Shown: positions 18,969-25,282 of the stretch, one piece after another
Layout: each line of letters opens with the position of its first letter
Position numbering within the stretch: position 1 is the first letter of the stretch
Translations under genes and position numbers: made by a program
Assembly: GCA_035263105.1 (NCBI GenBank)
Contig: DATFRO010000075.1
Span: forward strand, 1-36,685
Length of the DNA stretch: 36,685 nucleotides
Source of the DNA: DATBVX01 sp035263105
GTDB lineage: Bacteria > Pseudomonadota > Gammaproteobacteria > Steroidobacterales > Steroidobacteraceae
Direction of reading: 5' to 3'
The notes under the pieces: generated by a model
Told to the model about the DNA's origin: nothing
Seen by the model: the letters and a program-made list of their open reading frames with translations, nothing else
The model's database searches: none

Positions 18969-19445
18969 ATGAAGATGCGAAACATCGCAGTCGCCTGTCT
19001 TCTTCTGCTCGGCGCCGCCTGCGCATCAACTCCGCAGCAGACCCCGTCCGCGAAGCCGGAACACCTCAACTCACCGGAAGCTTCAAAACGCGGCCTGCCG
19101 TTCTCGCAGGCGGTGCGCGTCAACAGCATCCTGTTCCTCGCGGGGCAAATGGGTGTCGATCCTGCGACGGGCAAGCTCGTGCAAGGCGGTCTCGAGCCGG
19201 AGGCGCGCCAGGCGCTCGAGAACATCAAGACGGTGCTGGAGCAGAACGGGCGCTCGATGGCGGACGTGGTGAAGTGCACCGTGTTCCTCGCCGATATCGG
19301 CGAGTGGGCGAAGTTCAACGACATCTACAAGCAGTACTTCAAGCCGCCGTACCCGGCGCGCAGCGCGCTCGGCGTCAACGGCCTCGCCAACGGCGGCCGC
19401 CTCGAGATCGAGTGCATCGCCTACGCACCCATCGCACAGCCCTGA
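18969..19445 (+). CDS. Rid-family (RidA/YjgF/TdcF) lipoprotein
   Basis: This 158-residue protein joins a lipoprotein signal (hydrophobic stretch ending LLGAAC, Cys18) to a full Rid domain (about 36-155). Rid motifs present are PFSQAVRVNSILFLAGQMGVD, DVVKCTVFLADIGEWAKFN and YPARSALGVNGLANGGRLEIE. Arg131 in PARS matches Arg105 of E. coli RidA, the residue needed for 2-aminoacrylate/imine deaminase activity, so the enzyme may be active. RidA itself is cytoplasmic; here the lipobox predicts a membrane-anchored periplasmic form. The ATG at 18969 has GGGGAGGG at 18953-18960. It lies 21 bases before the Tat-exported dehydrogenase subunit gene, so it may act on a reactive product of that enzyme, which is inference. 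Confidence 0.87.
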   Translation: MKMRNIAVACLLLLGAACASTPQQTPSAKPEHLNSPEASKRGLPFSQAVRVNSILFLAGQMGVDPATGKLVQGGLEPEARQALENIKTVLEQNGRSMADVVKCTVFLADIGEWAKFNDIYKQYFKPPYPARSALGVNGLANGGRLEIECIAYAPIAQP

Positions 19446-19466
19446 ACCCTCGACTGGAGATCGGCC

Positions 19467-20087
19467 ATGTCCTCGAACGATCCATCGGGAACCTCGCGGC
19501 GCTCATTCCTCGGCGCCTCCGCCGCCACGCTGAGCGCGGGCTGGCTGATGGCGCACTGGCCGCAGGTCGCGGCCGCAGCGCACGCCGCGCACGAGACCGC
19601 CGTCGCCTCCGGCGGCGCGGGCTTCAAGTTTCTGACCGCGGAAGAAGCCGCGGACGTCGAAGCTGCGACCTCGCAGATCATCCCGAGCGGCGACACCCCG
19701 GGCGCACGGGAGGCTCACGTCGTGTACTTCATCGACGCCGCGTTCGCGAGCTTCTTTGCCAGCCAGGCCGCGGACTTCCGCAAGGGGCTCGGAGATTTTC
19801 GCAGCGGCTGCCAGGGCGCCAATGCCGGCGCCGCGTTTGCAGCACTCGATGAAGCGAAGCAGCACGCCTATCTCACCAGCGTTGAGGCGACGCCGTTCTT
19901 CGGCCAGTTGCGCTTCCTCACCGTGGCGGGACTGCTGTCGAGCCCGAAGTATGGCGGCAACAAGGACGGCATCGGCTGGAAGCTGATCGGCTTCGAGGAC
20001 AACCACGTCTTCTCGCCACCGTTCGGCTACTACGATCGCGACTACCCGGGCTTCGTCCCGTACACCACGCCGGCACAGAAGGCATGA
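19467..20087 (+). CDS. Gluconate 2-dehydrogenase subunit 3-like Tat protein
   Basis: This 206-residue protein starts with a twin-arginine signal (SRRSFLGASAATLSAGW, 10-26) and continues with the family pattern FLTAEEAADVEAATSQIIPSGDTPGAREAHVVYFID, ending in YDRDYPGFVPY. Gluconate 2-dehydrogenase subunit 3 proteins are the small partners of exported GMC-type flavin dehydrogenases; the Tat signal of this subunit is thought to carry the signal-less flavoprotein across the membrane as a folded pair. The gene overlaps the next, a GMC flavoprotein, by four bases (ATGA), which fits a tight complex. GGAGA about 8 bases upstream is the likely ribosome-binding site. No cytochrome c subunit gene is in the cluster. 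The substrate is unknown. Confidence 0.9.
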   Translation: MSSNDPSGTSRRSFLGASAATLSAGWLMAHWPQVAAAAHAAHETAVASGGAGFKFLTAEEAADVEAATSQIIPSGDTPGAREAHVVYFIDAAFASFFASQAADFRKGLGDFRSGCQGANAGAAFAALDEAKQHAYLTSVEATPFFGQLRFLTVAGLLSSPKYGGNKDGIGWKLIGFEDNHVFSPPFGYYDRDYPGFVPYTTPAQKA

Positions 20088-21736
20088 GCCCGCGCACCTT
20101 CCGTCCGAACGAAACGGTCGACTTTGCGGTCGTCGGCTCGGGAGCAGCCGGCGGTGTGATAGCGCGCGAGCTGTCACAGCGCGGCTTCAGCGTCGTGCTG
20201 TTCGAGCAGGGCCCCTACTGGCACGCGAGCGACTGGGAGCACGATGAGCTCAAGTACTGGCTGCTGAACGGCATCGTCAACGATCCGGTGCAGTCGCCGC
20301 AGACGTTTCGCCAGGATCCGGATCAGAAAGCCGAGCGCGCCGGCGACCCGAACGCGCTGATGTACGCGCGGCGCGTCGGTGGCAGCAGCGTGCACTTCAC
20401 CGCCAACTACTGGCGCTTCCACGAGATCGACTTCATCGAGCGCAGCCGCCTCGGGCCGATCGCGGGCACCGGTTTCGCGGACTGGCCGATCAACTACGCG
20501 GATCTCGAGCCCTACTACACCAAGGTCGAGTGGGATGTCGGCGTTTCCGGACTCGCGAACGCGAGCCCGTTCGATCCGCCGCGCTCCAAGCCTTACCCGA
20601 TGCCGCCGATGCCGGTGAAATCCTCCGGCGTCTTGTTCGAACGGGGCGCGCGCAAGCTCGGCCTGCACCCGTTTCCCGCGCCGATGGCGATCGCGTCGGT
20701 GCCGTACCGCGGCCGCCCGGCCTGCGTGCATTGCGGTTTCTGCATGGGCTACGGCTGCGAAGTGATGGCCAAGTCCTCCTCGCTCTACACGATGATCCCG
20801 GAAGCCGAGGCGACCGGACGCTGCGAGGTGCGCGCCGAAAGCTACGTGTTCAACCTGCCCACCGACGCGAAAGGTCGCGTCACCGGCGTGACCTACTACG
20901 ACAACGAGAAGCGCGAGCGCTTCCAGAAGGCGCGTGCGGTGGTGGTGTGCGCGAACGGCGCGGAAACGCCACGCCTGCTGCTCAACTCGGCGAGCAGCCG
21001 CTTTCCGGACGGGCTGGCGAATTCGAGCGGCGCGGTCGGCAAGTACCTCATGTTCAACAGCGGCCAGGAGCTCGGTGCGGTGTTCGAGCACCCGCTCAAC
21101 GAGTACAAGAGCGCGCAGGTCACGCGTATCGTGCACGACTTCTACGACTCCGATCCGAAGCGCGGCTTCTACGGCGGCGGCGGCATCGATGCGCGGATCG
21201 GCCCGCAGCCGATGTTCTGGGGGTTGCGTGAAGAAGAAGGCGCACCCAAGTGGGGCGCCGCCTTCAAGGCGCGGCTGCAGGAATTTCCGCGCTCGCTCAT
21301 CTGCTACACGCACACGACATCGCTGGCGCGCGCCGCCAACAGCGTGAGCATCGACCCGGAGCTCAAGGATGCGTGGGGCGTACCGGCGATGCGGGTGACG
21401 TATCGCGATCATCCTGATGACCTGGCCACCGCACGCTTCACCGGCGACCGCGCCGCCGAGATCCTGGATGCGGCGGGCGCGCTGCGGGTCGGCAAGGTGC
21501 CGGTGGGCGAGCAGCGATTCTCGGTGCACCTGCTCGGCACCTGTCGCATGGGCGATGATCCGGCGCAGTCCGTGATCGACAAGTTCCATCGCACGCACGA
21601 CGTCAGGAACCTGTTCCTGTGCGACGGCAGCAGCTTCGTCACCTCCGGACGCGGTCAGCCGACGATGACGATCCAGGCGTTGGCGTTTCGCGCCGCGGAG
21701 CACATCGGACGCTTCGCGCGCGCCAGCGAAATCTGA
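20084..21736 (+). CDS. GMC-family FAD dehydrogenase (large subunit)
   Basis: This 550-residue flavoprotein has the FAD loop VVGSGAAGG (16-24), the GMC motif MYARRVGGSSVHFTANYW (93-110) and the C-terminal VHLLGTCRMGDD with probable catalytic His482. It belongs to the glucose-methanol-choline family, gluconate/glucose dehydrogenase branch, oxidising an alcohol group of a sugar or related compound. It has no signal peptide of its own and is likely exported with the Tat-bearing small subunit encoded just before. A cysteine cluster, CVHCGFCMGYGC (Cys214, 217, 220, 225), could hold an iron-sulfur centre as in related FAD-glucose dehydrogenases. The second catalytic position, usually Asn or His before PTxTI, is Gln525 (GQPTMTI). 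The electron acceptor, usually a multihaem cytochrome c, is not encoded nearby. Confidence 0.9.
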   Translation: MSPRTFRPNETVDFAVVGSGAAGGVIARELSQRGFSVVLFEQGPYWHASDWEHDELKYWLLNGIVNDPVQSPQTFRQDPDQKAERAGDPNALMYARRVGGSSVHFTANYWRFHEIDFIERSRLGPIAGTGFADWPINYADLEPYYTKVEWDVGVSGLANASPFDPPRSKPYPMPPMPVKSSGVLFERGARKLGLHPFPAPMAIASVPYRGRPACVHCGFCMGYGCEVMAKSSSLYTMIPEAEATGRCEVRAESYVFNLPTDAKGRVTGVTYYDNEKRERFQKARAVVVCANGAETPRLLLNSASSRFPDGLANSSGAVGKYLMFNSGQELGAVFEHPLNEYKSAQVTRIVHDFYDSDPKRGFYGGGGIDARIGPQPMFWGLREEEGAPKWGAAFKARLQEFPRSLICYTHTTSLARAANSVSIDPELKDAWGVPAMRVTYRDHPDDLATARFTGDRAAEILDAAGALRVGKVPVGEQRFSVHLLGTCRMGDDPAQSVIDKFHRTHDVRNLFLCDGSSFVTSGRGQPTMTIQALAFRAAEHIGRFARASEI

Positions 21737-21819
21737 AAGCGCTCGCGCCCGGACCAATCTGCAACGAGTGACGACAAATTCGCGCTGCGCCTGGGGCCGC
21801 AGCACGCTAGCGTGCCGCC

Positions 21820-22149
21820 ATGGGATTGCAGCTGCTCACGGATCGGGCGCGGCGACTCCGGCGCGACAATGCCGAGCACCGGCTCTCGTGGCTGCTGCGC
21901 TCACGCCGGCTGAAGGGCCTGCGCTTCCGCCGCCAGCACACCATCGGCCCGTTCGTGGTCGATTTCATCTGCGTGGAACAGGCGCTGATCATCGAGCTCG
22001 TCAGCGCACAGCACGTCTTGGGTCTCGGCCCCGACAGTGATCGCAAGCGCTTCCTCGAGTCGCTCGGCTACCAGGTGCTGCGGCTCTGGGACAGCGAAGT
22101 GCTGAGCGACCCCCGCGCCGTGCTGCGCAAAGTACTCGCGCACCTCTGA
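21820..22149 (+). CDS. DUF559 (Vsr/restriction-like fold) protein, active site altered
   Basis: This 109-residue protein follows the DUF559 pattern: ARRLRRDNAEHRLSWLLRSRRLKGLRFRRQHTIG, then FVVDFICVEQALIIEL, QH, DRKRFLESLGYQVLRLWDSEVL. The family has the fold of very-short-patch-repair-like endonucleases and is common as a single gene. In typical members IEL/V is followed by DGGQH; here the sequence reads IELVSAQH, so the expected acidic residue and glycines are replaced. It may be an inactive relative or may use another acid (Asp in VVDF or Glu in IIEL remain). There is no clear ribosome-binding site. It follows the GMC gene after 83 bases; no functional link is evident. Confidence 0.82.
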   Translation: MGLQLLTDRARRLRRDNAEHRLSWLLRSRRLKGLRFRRQHTIGPFVVDFICVEQALIIELVSAQHVLGLGPDSDRKRFLESLGYQVLRLWDSEVLSDPRAVLRKVLAHL

Positions 22150-22262
22150 AGCGCACCGTGCCCGTCGCGGTGCCGCAGACGGTGCGGCGCGGCGACGGCT
22201 CGCACCGGTCGGACAATCGGAGTAGTCTGCCCCTCTCCCGCTTGCAGCCTGGAGGTGCTCCT

Positions 22263-22469
22263 ATGGAAGACCAGAGCAAATCCACGGGTTCCGGCGCCGA
22301 CAATCCCTACGCGCAGTACCACGTGGTGAAGAAGGGCGACACCCTCTCGAAGATTGCGCAGGAATACTACGGGGACGCGCAGCTGTATCCGCAGATCTTC
22401 GAAGCCAACCGCGACATCCTCAAGGATCCGAACAAGATTCAGGTCGGTCAGAAACTCCGAATACCGTAA
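22263..22469 (+). CDS. Small LysM-domain protein
   Basis: This 68-residue protein consists of a hydrophilic N-terminal stretch of 18 residues and one LysM domain (about 19-67): YHVVKKGDTLSKIAQEYYGD, then YPQIFEANRDILKDPNKI and VGQKLRIP. It resembles the C-terminal LysM of BON-LysM proteins such as E. coli Kbp (YgaU) but lacks the BON domain. LysM domains bind peptidoglycan or, in Kbp, help sense potassium. No signal peptide is visible, so it is probably cytoplasmic unless exported otherwise. The start at 22263 is preceded by GGAGGTG at 22251-22257. A lipoprotein gene follows 29 bases later on the same strand. Confidence 0.88.
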   Translation: MEDQSKSTGSGADNPYAQYHVVKKGDTLSKIAQEYYGDAQLYPQIFEANRDILKDPNKIQVGQKLRIP

Positions 22470-22498
22470 ACCAACCAATGAACCGAGGAGTGGCATTC

Positions 22499-23101
22499 AT
22501 GTACGCGAAAAGGTTCTTGAGCCTGGCAATCCTGGCGCTCGCCGTGCTGGTGAGCGCATGTACGAATTACAAGGAGCCCGCCCAGGCCGCGATCACGCAG
22601 GCCGAGACCGCGCTCGATGCGATCTCCGTGGATGCGCAGAAGTACCTGCCGGACAAGTACAAGGAAGTCCAGGACGCAATCGACGCCGCCAAGGCCAGCT
22701 TCGAGAAGAATGACTACAAGGGCGCGCTCGCAGCGGCCAAGGATCTGCCCGCAAAAGTGAGCGAGCTCGGCACGGAGGTGAAGGCTGCGAAGGAGCAGGC
22801 CATCGCCGCGCTCACCGACTCCTGGAACTCGATGAGCGGTGACCTTCCGAAGATGGTCGACGCCATCCAGAGCCGCGTCGACATGCTGTCGAAGAGCAAG
22901 AAACTGCCGAAGGGCCTCGACCAGGCCACGTTCGATGCGGCGAAGTCGGGCCTCGACGAGATGAAGAACATGTGGAACGCCGCCCAGCAGTCCTTCAGCT
23001 CGGGCAACGTGGAAGACGCCGTTGCCAAGGCGAAGTCGGTGCAGGCGAAGGGCAGCGAGATCATGGCCTCGCTCGGCATGCAGACTGCGCCGAAGACGTG
23101 A
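22499..23101 (+). CDS. Helical lipoprotein of unknown function
   Basis: This 200-residue protein has a lipoprotein signal ending LVSAC (Cys21). The mature part is almost entirely amphipathic helix rich in Ala, Lys, Asp and Glu, with recurring segments such as EVQDAIDAAKASFEKNDYKGALAAAKDL and SGLDEMKNMWNAAQQSFSSGNVEDAVAKAKSVQ that look like two related helical repeats. It resembles DUF4398-type lipoproteins, whose role is unknown. The start at 22499 has GAGGAG at 22485-22490; the in-frame ATG at 22478 lies before that site. It is probably cotranscribed with the LysM gene, and a strong terminator follows. A role at the cell wall is inferred from that neighbour only. Confidence 0.8.
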   Translation: MYAKRFLSLAILALAVLVSACTNYKEPAQAAITQAETALDAISVDAQKYLPDKYKEVQDAIDAAKASFEKNDYKGALAAAKDLPAKVSELGTEVKAAKEQAIAALTDSWNSMSGDLPKMVDAIQSRVDMLSKSKKLPKGLDQATFDAAKSGLDEMKNMWNAAQQSFSSGNVEDAVAKAKSVQAKGSEIMASLGMQTAPKT

Positions 23102-23106
23102 TCCTC

Positions 23107-23128
23107 AGTATCACGCTCGACTGATACT
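23107..23128. repeat. Inverted repeat AGTATCA/TGATACT
   Basis: A perfect 7-bp inverted repeat with an 8-base spacer lies between the lipoprotein stop and the strong terminator. It may be a second hairpin of the transcript end or a protein-binding site. Confidence 0.4.
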
Positions 23129-23141
23129 CACGACGGATGAT

Positions 23142-23174
23142 GGCGGCCCGCGATCGCGGGCCGCCTTCGTTGTT
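23142..23174 (+). terminator. Strong intrinsic terminator of the LysM-lipoprotein unit
   Basis: GGCGGCCCGC and GCGGGCCGCC form a perfect 10-bp GC-rich stem (23142-23165) with a GATC loop, followed by TTCGTTGTT. It lies between two convergent units. On the minus strand no T-rich tail follows, so it serves mainly the plus-strand genes, but the stem may stop both. Confidence 0.85.
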
Positions 23175-23696
23175 CTAGCGGCCCTGCGGCTTGTCGGGGC
23201 GCGGCGCCTGCTGGCGATGCTGACGCATCGTTTCGCGCAGCTCGCGACGCTGCTCCGGCGTCATGCGTTGCCAGCGCTGGCGCAGGCGCTCGCGCTGTTC
23301 CGGCGTGAGATCGCGAAAGCGCTGGAAGTTGTCGCGCACGTGCTGCTGCTCTTCCGGGCTCAACGACTGGAACTGCTGCCAGCGCTGGCGGATGACCTTG
23401 CGTTGATCGGGCGTGAGCTGCTGCCAGCGCGTGAAGCGCCCTTTCGCCTGCTTGCGCTGATCCGGCGTCATCTTCAGCCAGCGTTCGCTGCCGCGCGTGA
23501 GGGCCTGCTGGCGCTCCGGCGGCAGCTGATCCCAGTTGCCCGAGAACTGCTGCAACAGACCCTGCTGTTCACTCGACAATGAGTTCCAGGGCACCGGCGT
23601 GGCGTTGGCTGCAGCCTCATCGCCCGCCACGGCAAGCACCGGCGCGGCGAGCGCCAGAACCGCCGTCAGCATCAACCCGTACAACCTGCCGCTCAT
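23175..23696 (-). CDS. DUF3106 exported repeat protein
   Basis: This 173-residue protein has a signal peptide (to about residue 24, LAVAGDE) and then a DUF3106 region made of about six helical repeats of 18 residues, each beginning LTPEQR, MTPDQR or LSPEEQ and containing a Trp or Phe near the end (RWQQFQS, NFQRFRD). The C-terminus is Gln, Arg and Pro rich. The LTxxQR motif recalls periplasmic Spy/CpxP and zinc-resistance proteins, which are chaperone-like or metal-responsive, but homology is not shown. It is the last gene of a sigma-factor operon and overlaps the preceding gene by four bases. Its role may be protection of the envelope under the stress sensed by that sigma factor, which is inference. 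Confidence 0.88.
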   Translation of the reverse strand: MSGRLYGLMLTAVLALAAPVLAVAGDEAAANATPVPWNSLSSEQQGLLQQFSGNWDQLPPERQQALTRGSERWLKMTPDQRKQAKGRFTRWQQLTPDQRKVIRQRWQQFQSLSPEEQQHVRDNFQRFRDLTPEQRERLRQRWQRMTPEQRRELRETMRQHRQQAPRPDKPQGR

Positions 23697-23947
23697 TTCT
23701 CTTCACCTTCAGGCACAGCCTTTTCGGCTGGCTTCACCGGCTTGGGAGCGTTCGTCGGCTTCACGGCGCCGGCCGGCGGCGGGTCCGCGTGCTGCAGGTA
23801 GGCGCTCCAGGCCGCATCGTCGCTGTCGAGACTGCCGAGGAACTCGAGGAAGTCCGAATCGACGGCGCTCTTCTCTTCGGCCGGCACGCGCGCCGGCAGC
23901 AGAGCCGCTGCGAGCAATAGCGACAAGTACCACGACGTTCGCTCCAT
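23693..23947 (-). CDS. Small exported protein of unknown function in the sigma-factor operon
   Basis: This 84-residue protein has a signal peptide (LSLLLAAALLPARVPA, cleaved near residue 23), a short acidic stretch DSDFLEFLGSLDSDDAAWSAYL and a Pro/Lys-rich tail. No known domain is recognised. It is real by context: its start lies three bases after the preceding gene and its stop overlaps the DUF3106 start by four bases. The FLEFLGS segment followed by acidic residues is similar in character to the C-terminal segment of the preceding protein, FELLENLDFYEW. A small adaptor or partner of the operon products is possible. Confidence 0.75.
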   Translation of the reverse strand: MERTSWYLSLLLAAALLPARVPAEEKSAVDSDFLEFLGSLDSDDAAWSAYLQHADPPPAGAVKPTNAPKPVKPAEKAVPEGEEK

Positions 23948-23950
23948 GCC

Positions 23951-24313
23951 TTACCCGATGTCCGTCGGATCCTGGGTCGACACCCACTCGTAGAAGTCGA
24001 GATTCTCCAGCAACTCGAAGTTCTCCCCGTCCGCGACGATCTCGAGATCGTCGAGCGAGCCCTGCACCGCCGGCGGGGAGGACTGGCCGGTCCACAGCAC
24101 CACCGCCAGCACCGCGGCCGCCGCCAGCGCGCCGGCCGGGATCAAGGTTCGCCAGGCGATCGAATGACGCGCCCGCCTGGCTTCTTCAACGGCCGCGAAG
24201 CGCGCCCGGGTCAAGCGCGAGCGCACGCTGGCGTCGAGCCGGTCGGTGCTCTCTTCGAGCAGCTCACGCGCACGCCGTTCGAGAATCTCGTTGTCGTTGT
24301 TGTCGGTACTCAT
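23951..24313 (-). CDS. DUF3619-like membrane protein, possible anti-sigma factor
   Basis: This 120-residue protein has a charged N-terminal cytoplasmic part (about 1-52) with ARELLEESTDRLDASVRSRLTRARFAAVEEAR, one membrane helix (about 54-74) and an acidic C-terminal part ending FELLENLDFYEWVSTQDP. It resembles DUF3619 proteins, which are regularly encoded after an ECF-type sigma factor and before DUF3106. Its single-span layout and its position, overlapping the sigma gene by four bases, suggest a membrane partner or anti-sigma factor, though no zinc anti-sigma motif is present. That role is inferred from layout only. Confidence 0.78.
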   Translation of the reverse strand: MSTDNNDNEILERRARELLEESTDRLDASVRSRLTRARFAAVEEARRARHSIAWRTLIPAGALAAAAVLAVVLWTGQSSPPAVQGSLDDLEIVADGENFELLENLDFYEWVSTQDPTDIG

Positions 24314-24936
24314 GACCAGAAATCTCCGAGTCGTTCACGTAATGCCTGCAGCGCGCGAAAGTAGTGCGTCTTCACGCTGCCCTGCGAGCAGCCCATCGCG
24401 CTCGCGGCGGAGGCAACGTCGAGACCCTCGAGGTTGCGCAGCAGGAACGCCTGTTGCTGGCGCTGCGGCAGGTCGCCCACCGCGCGCTCCAGCGCGCGGA
24501 TCGCTTCCTCCGCCTGCAGTTGCTCGCCGGGCCCGGGTCCACCGCTCGGCGCGGTCTCGATCGGGTCCGGCAATTCCTCATCTTCGTGCGCCCGCATCGG
24601 CAGCCAGGCCATCACGCGCGAGCGGACCGTGCGCCGGCGCTGGCAATCGCGGATCCGGTTATTCAGGATCCGGTAGAACAGCGGTGTCCATTCGTCGCTG
24701 GGGCGGCCCGCATAACGCCGCGCCAGCTGCAGCATCGCATCCTGGACGATGTCCAGCGCGTCATCGACGTTGCGCACGGCAATCTCGGCGACCTTGAAGG
24801 CGCGACGCTCGACGCTCGCGAGAAAACGCTCCAGCTCACGGGACTGGTCCAGGACCGCCTCCTTCGGAGTGCGCGCCGGCTCCTGCGTGAGCAGTGCGGC
24901 GAGAGCGGCGGGCAGCGTAGCAGACGCGTTCGTCAC
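24310..24936 (-). CDS. ECF-type RNA polymerase sigma factor
   Basis: This 208-residue protein has sigma region 2 (about 34-104; DDALDIVQDAMLQLARRY, then PLFYRILNNRIRDCQRRR) and region 4 (about 155-203; LPQRQQQAFLLRNLEGLDVASAASAMGCSQGSVKTHYFRAL), joined by an acidic, proline-rich linker. It directs RNA polymerase to a small regulon, probably including its own operon. The start is taken as GTG 24936 because GAGGAGGAG lies just upstream and a promoter candidate at 25007-25036 would start transcription near 25000, after the beginning of the longer frame (25107). The three following genes overlap or abut, forming one translationally coupled operon. The inducing signal is unknown. Confidence 0.88.
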   Translation of the reverse strand: MTNASATLPAALAALLTQEPARTPKEAVLDQSRELERFLASVERRAFKVAEIAVRNVDDALDIVQDAMLQLARRYAGRPSDEWTPLFYRILNNRIRDCQRRRTVRSRVMAWLPMRAHEDEELPDPIETAPSGGPGPGEQLQAEEAIRALERAVGDLPQRQQQAFLLRNLEGLDVASAASAMGCSQGSVKTHYFRALQALRERLGDFWS

Positions 24937-25006
24937 GGCGACAGGACTCCTCCTCCCCGATCGTTGTGCGCGGGCGCGCGGCGCATCGACGCGAGCCCGG
25001 GTAGCA

Positions 25007-25036
25007 GTTATAACGTCGCACCCGGCCGACAGTTGA
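25007..25036 (-). promoter_or_regulatory. Candidate promoter of the sigma-factor operon
   Basis: On the minus strand TCAACT (25031-25036) and TATAAC (25007-25012) are separated by 18 bases. The second hexamer matches the -10 consensus at five of six positions, unusual in such GC-rich sequence. Transcription would start near 25000, about 65 bases before the GTG start. Confidence 0.42.
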
Positions 25037-25202
25037 CGCTGCGGCGCGAAACATAAAACGCTCTTAATCATCGACTTACGCACACGACGCGCGGTCGCGC
25101 ATGACATTTTGATGAAGCCTTCACAAAGCGAGTCCGCGCCGGTTTCTAACGTGTTGATCGGGTTTGGTTACTTGCGCTTCGCTCAAAAAATCGCCAACCC
25201 AA

Positions 25203-25240
25203 TGCGAGTGCCCTGTGCCACGCTCACTTAAGCACTCGCA
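25203..25240. repeat. Inverted repeat TGCGAGTGC/GCACTCGCA upstream of priA
   Basis: A perfect 9-bp inverted repeat (25203-25211 and 25232-25240) with a 20-base spacer lies 35 bases before the priA start codon. The centre-to-centre distance is 29 bp, near three helical turns, so it could be an operator, or a long-loop hairpin in the leader. Confidence 0.45.
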
Positions 25241-25259
25241 CGCCGGTTCATACACAGAC

Positions 25260-25282
25260 TTACCCACAGCTTTTGTGGACAA
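25260..25282. promoter_or_regulatory. Pair of inverted DnaA-box-like 9-mers at the priA start
   Basis: TTACCCACA (25260-25268) and TTGTCCACA (minus strand, 25274-25282) each differ from the DnaA box TTWTNCACA at one position. They face each other across five bases, and the inner CCACA/TGTGG can pair as a hairpin. The second box covers the GTG start codon of priA. DnaA binding is a guess from sequence alone. Confidence 0.35.

Larger units (their letters stand above)
24937..25274. other. Divergent intergenic region between the sigma operon and priA
   Basis: This 338-base region is less GC-rich than its surroundings and holds no gene I recognise. It contains the sigma-operon promoter candidate at 25007-25036, an AT-richer block near 25050-25070, an inverted repeat at 25203-25240 and DnaA-box-like sequences next to the priA start. 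Confidence 0.55.

Noticed and set aside
20174..21805. Minus-strand open frame of 543 codons opposite the GMC gene
   Set aside because: Antisense shadow with biased composition and no domains; the GMC protein is complete on the plus strand.
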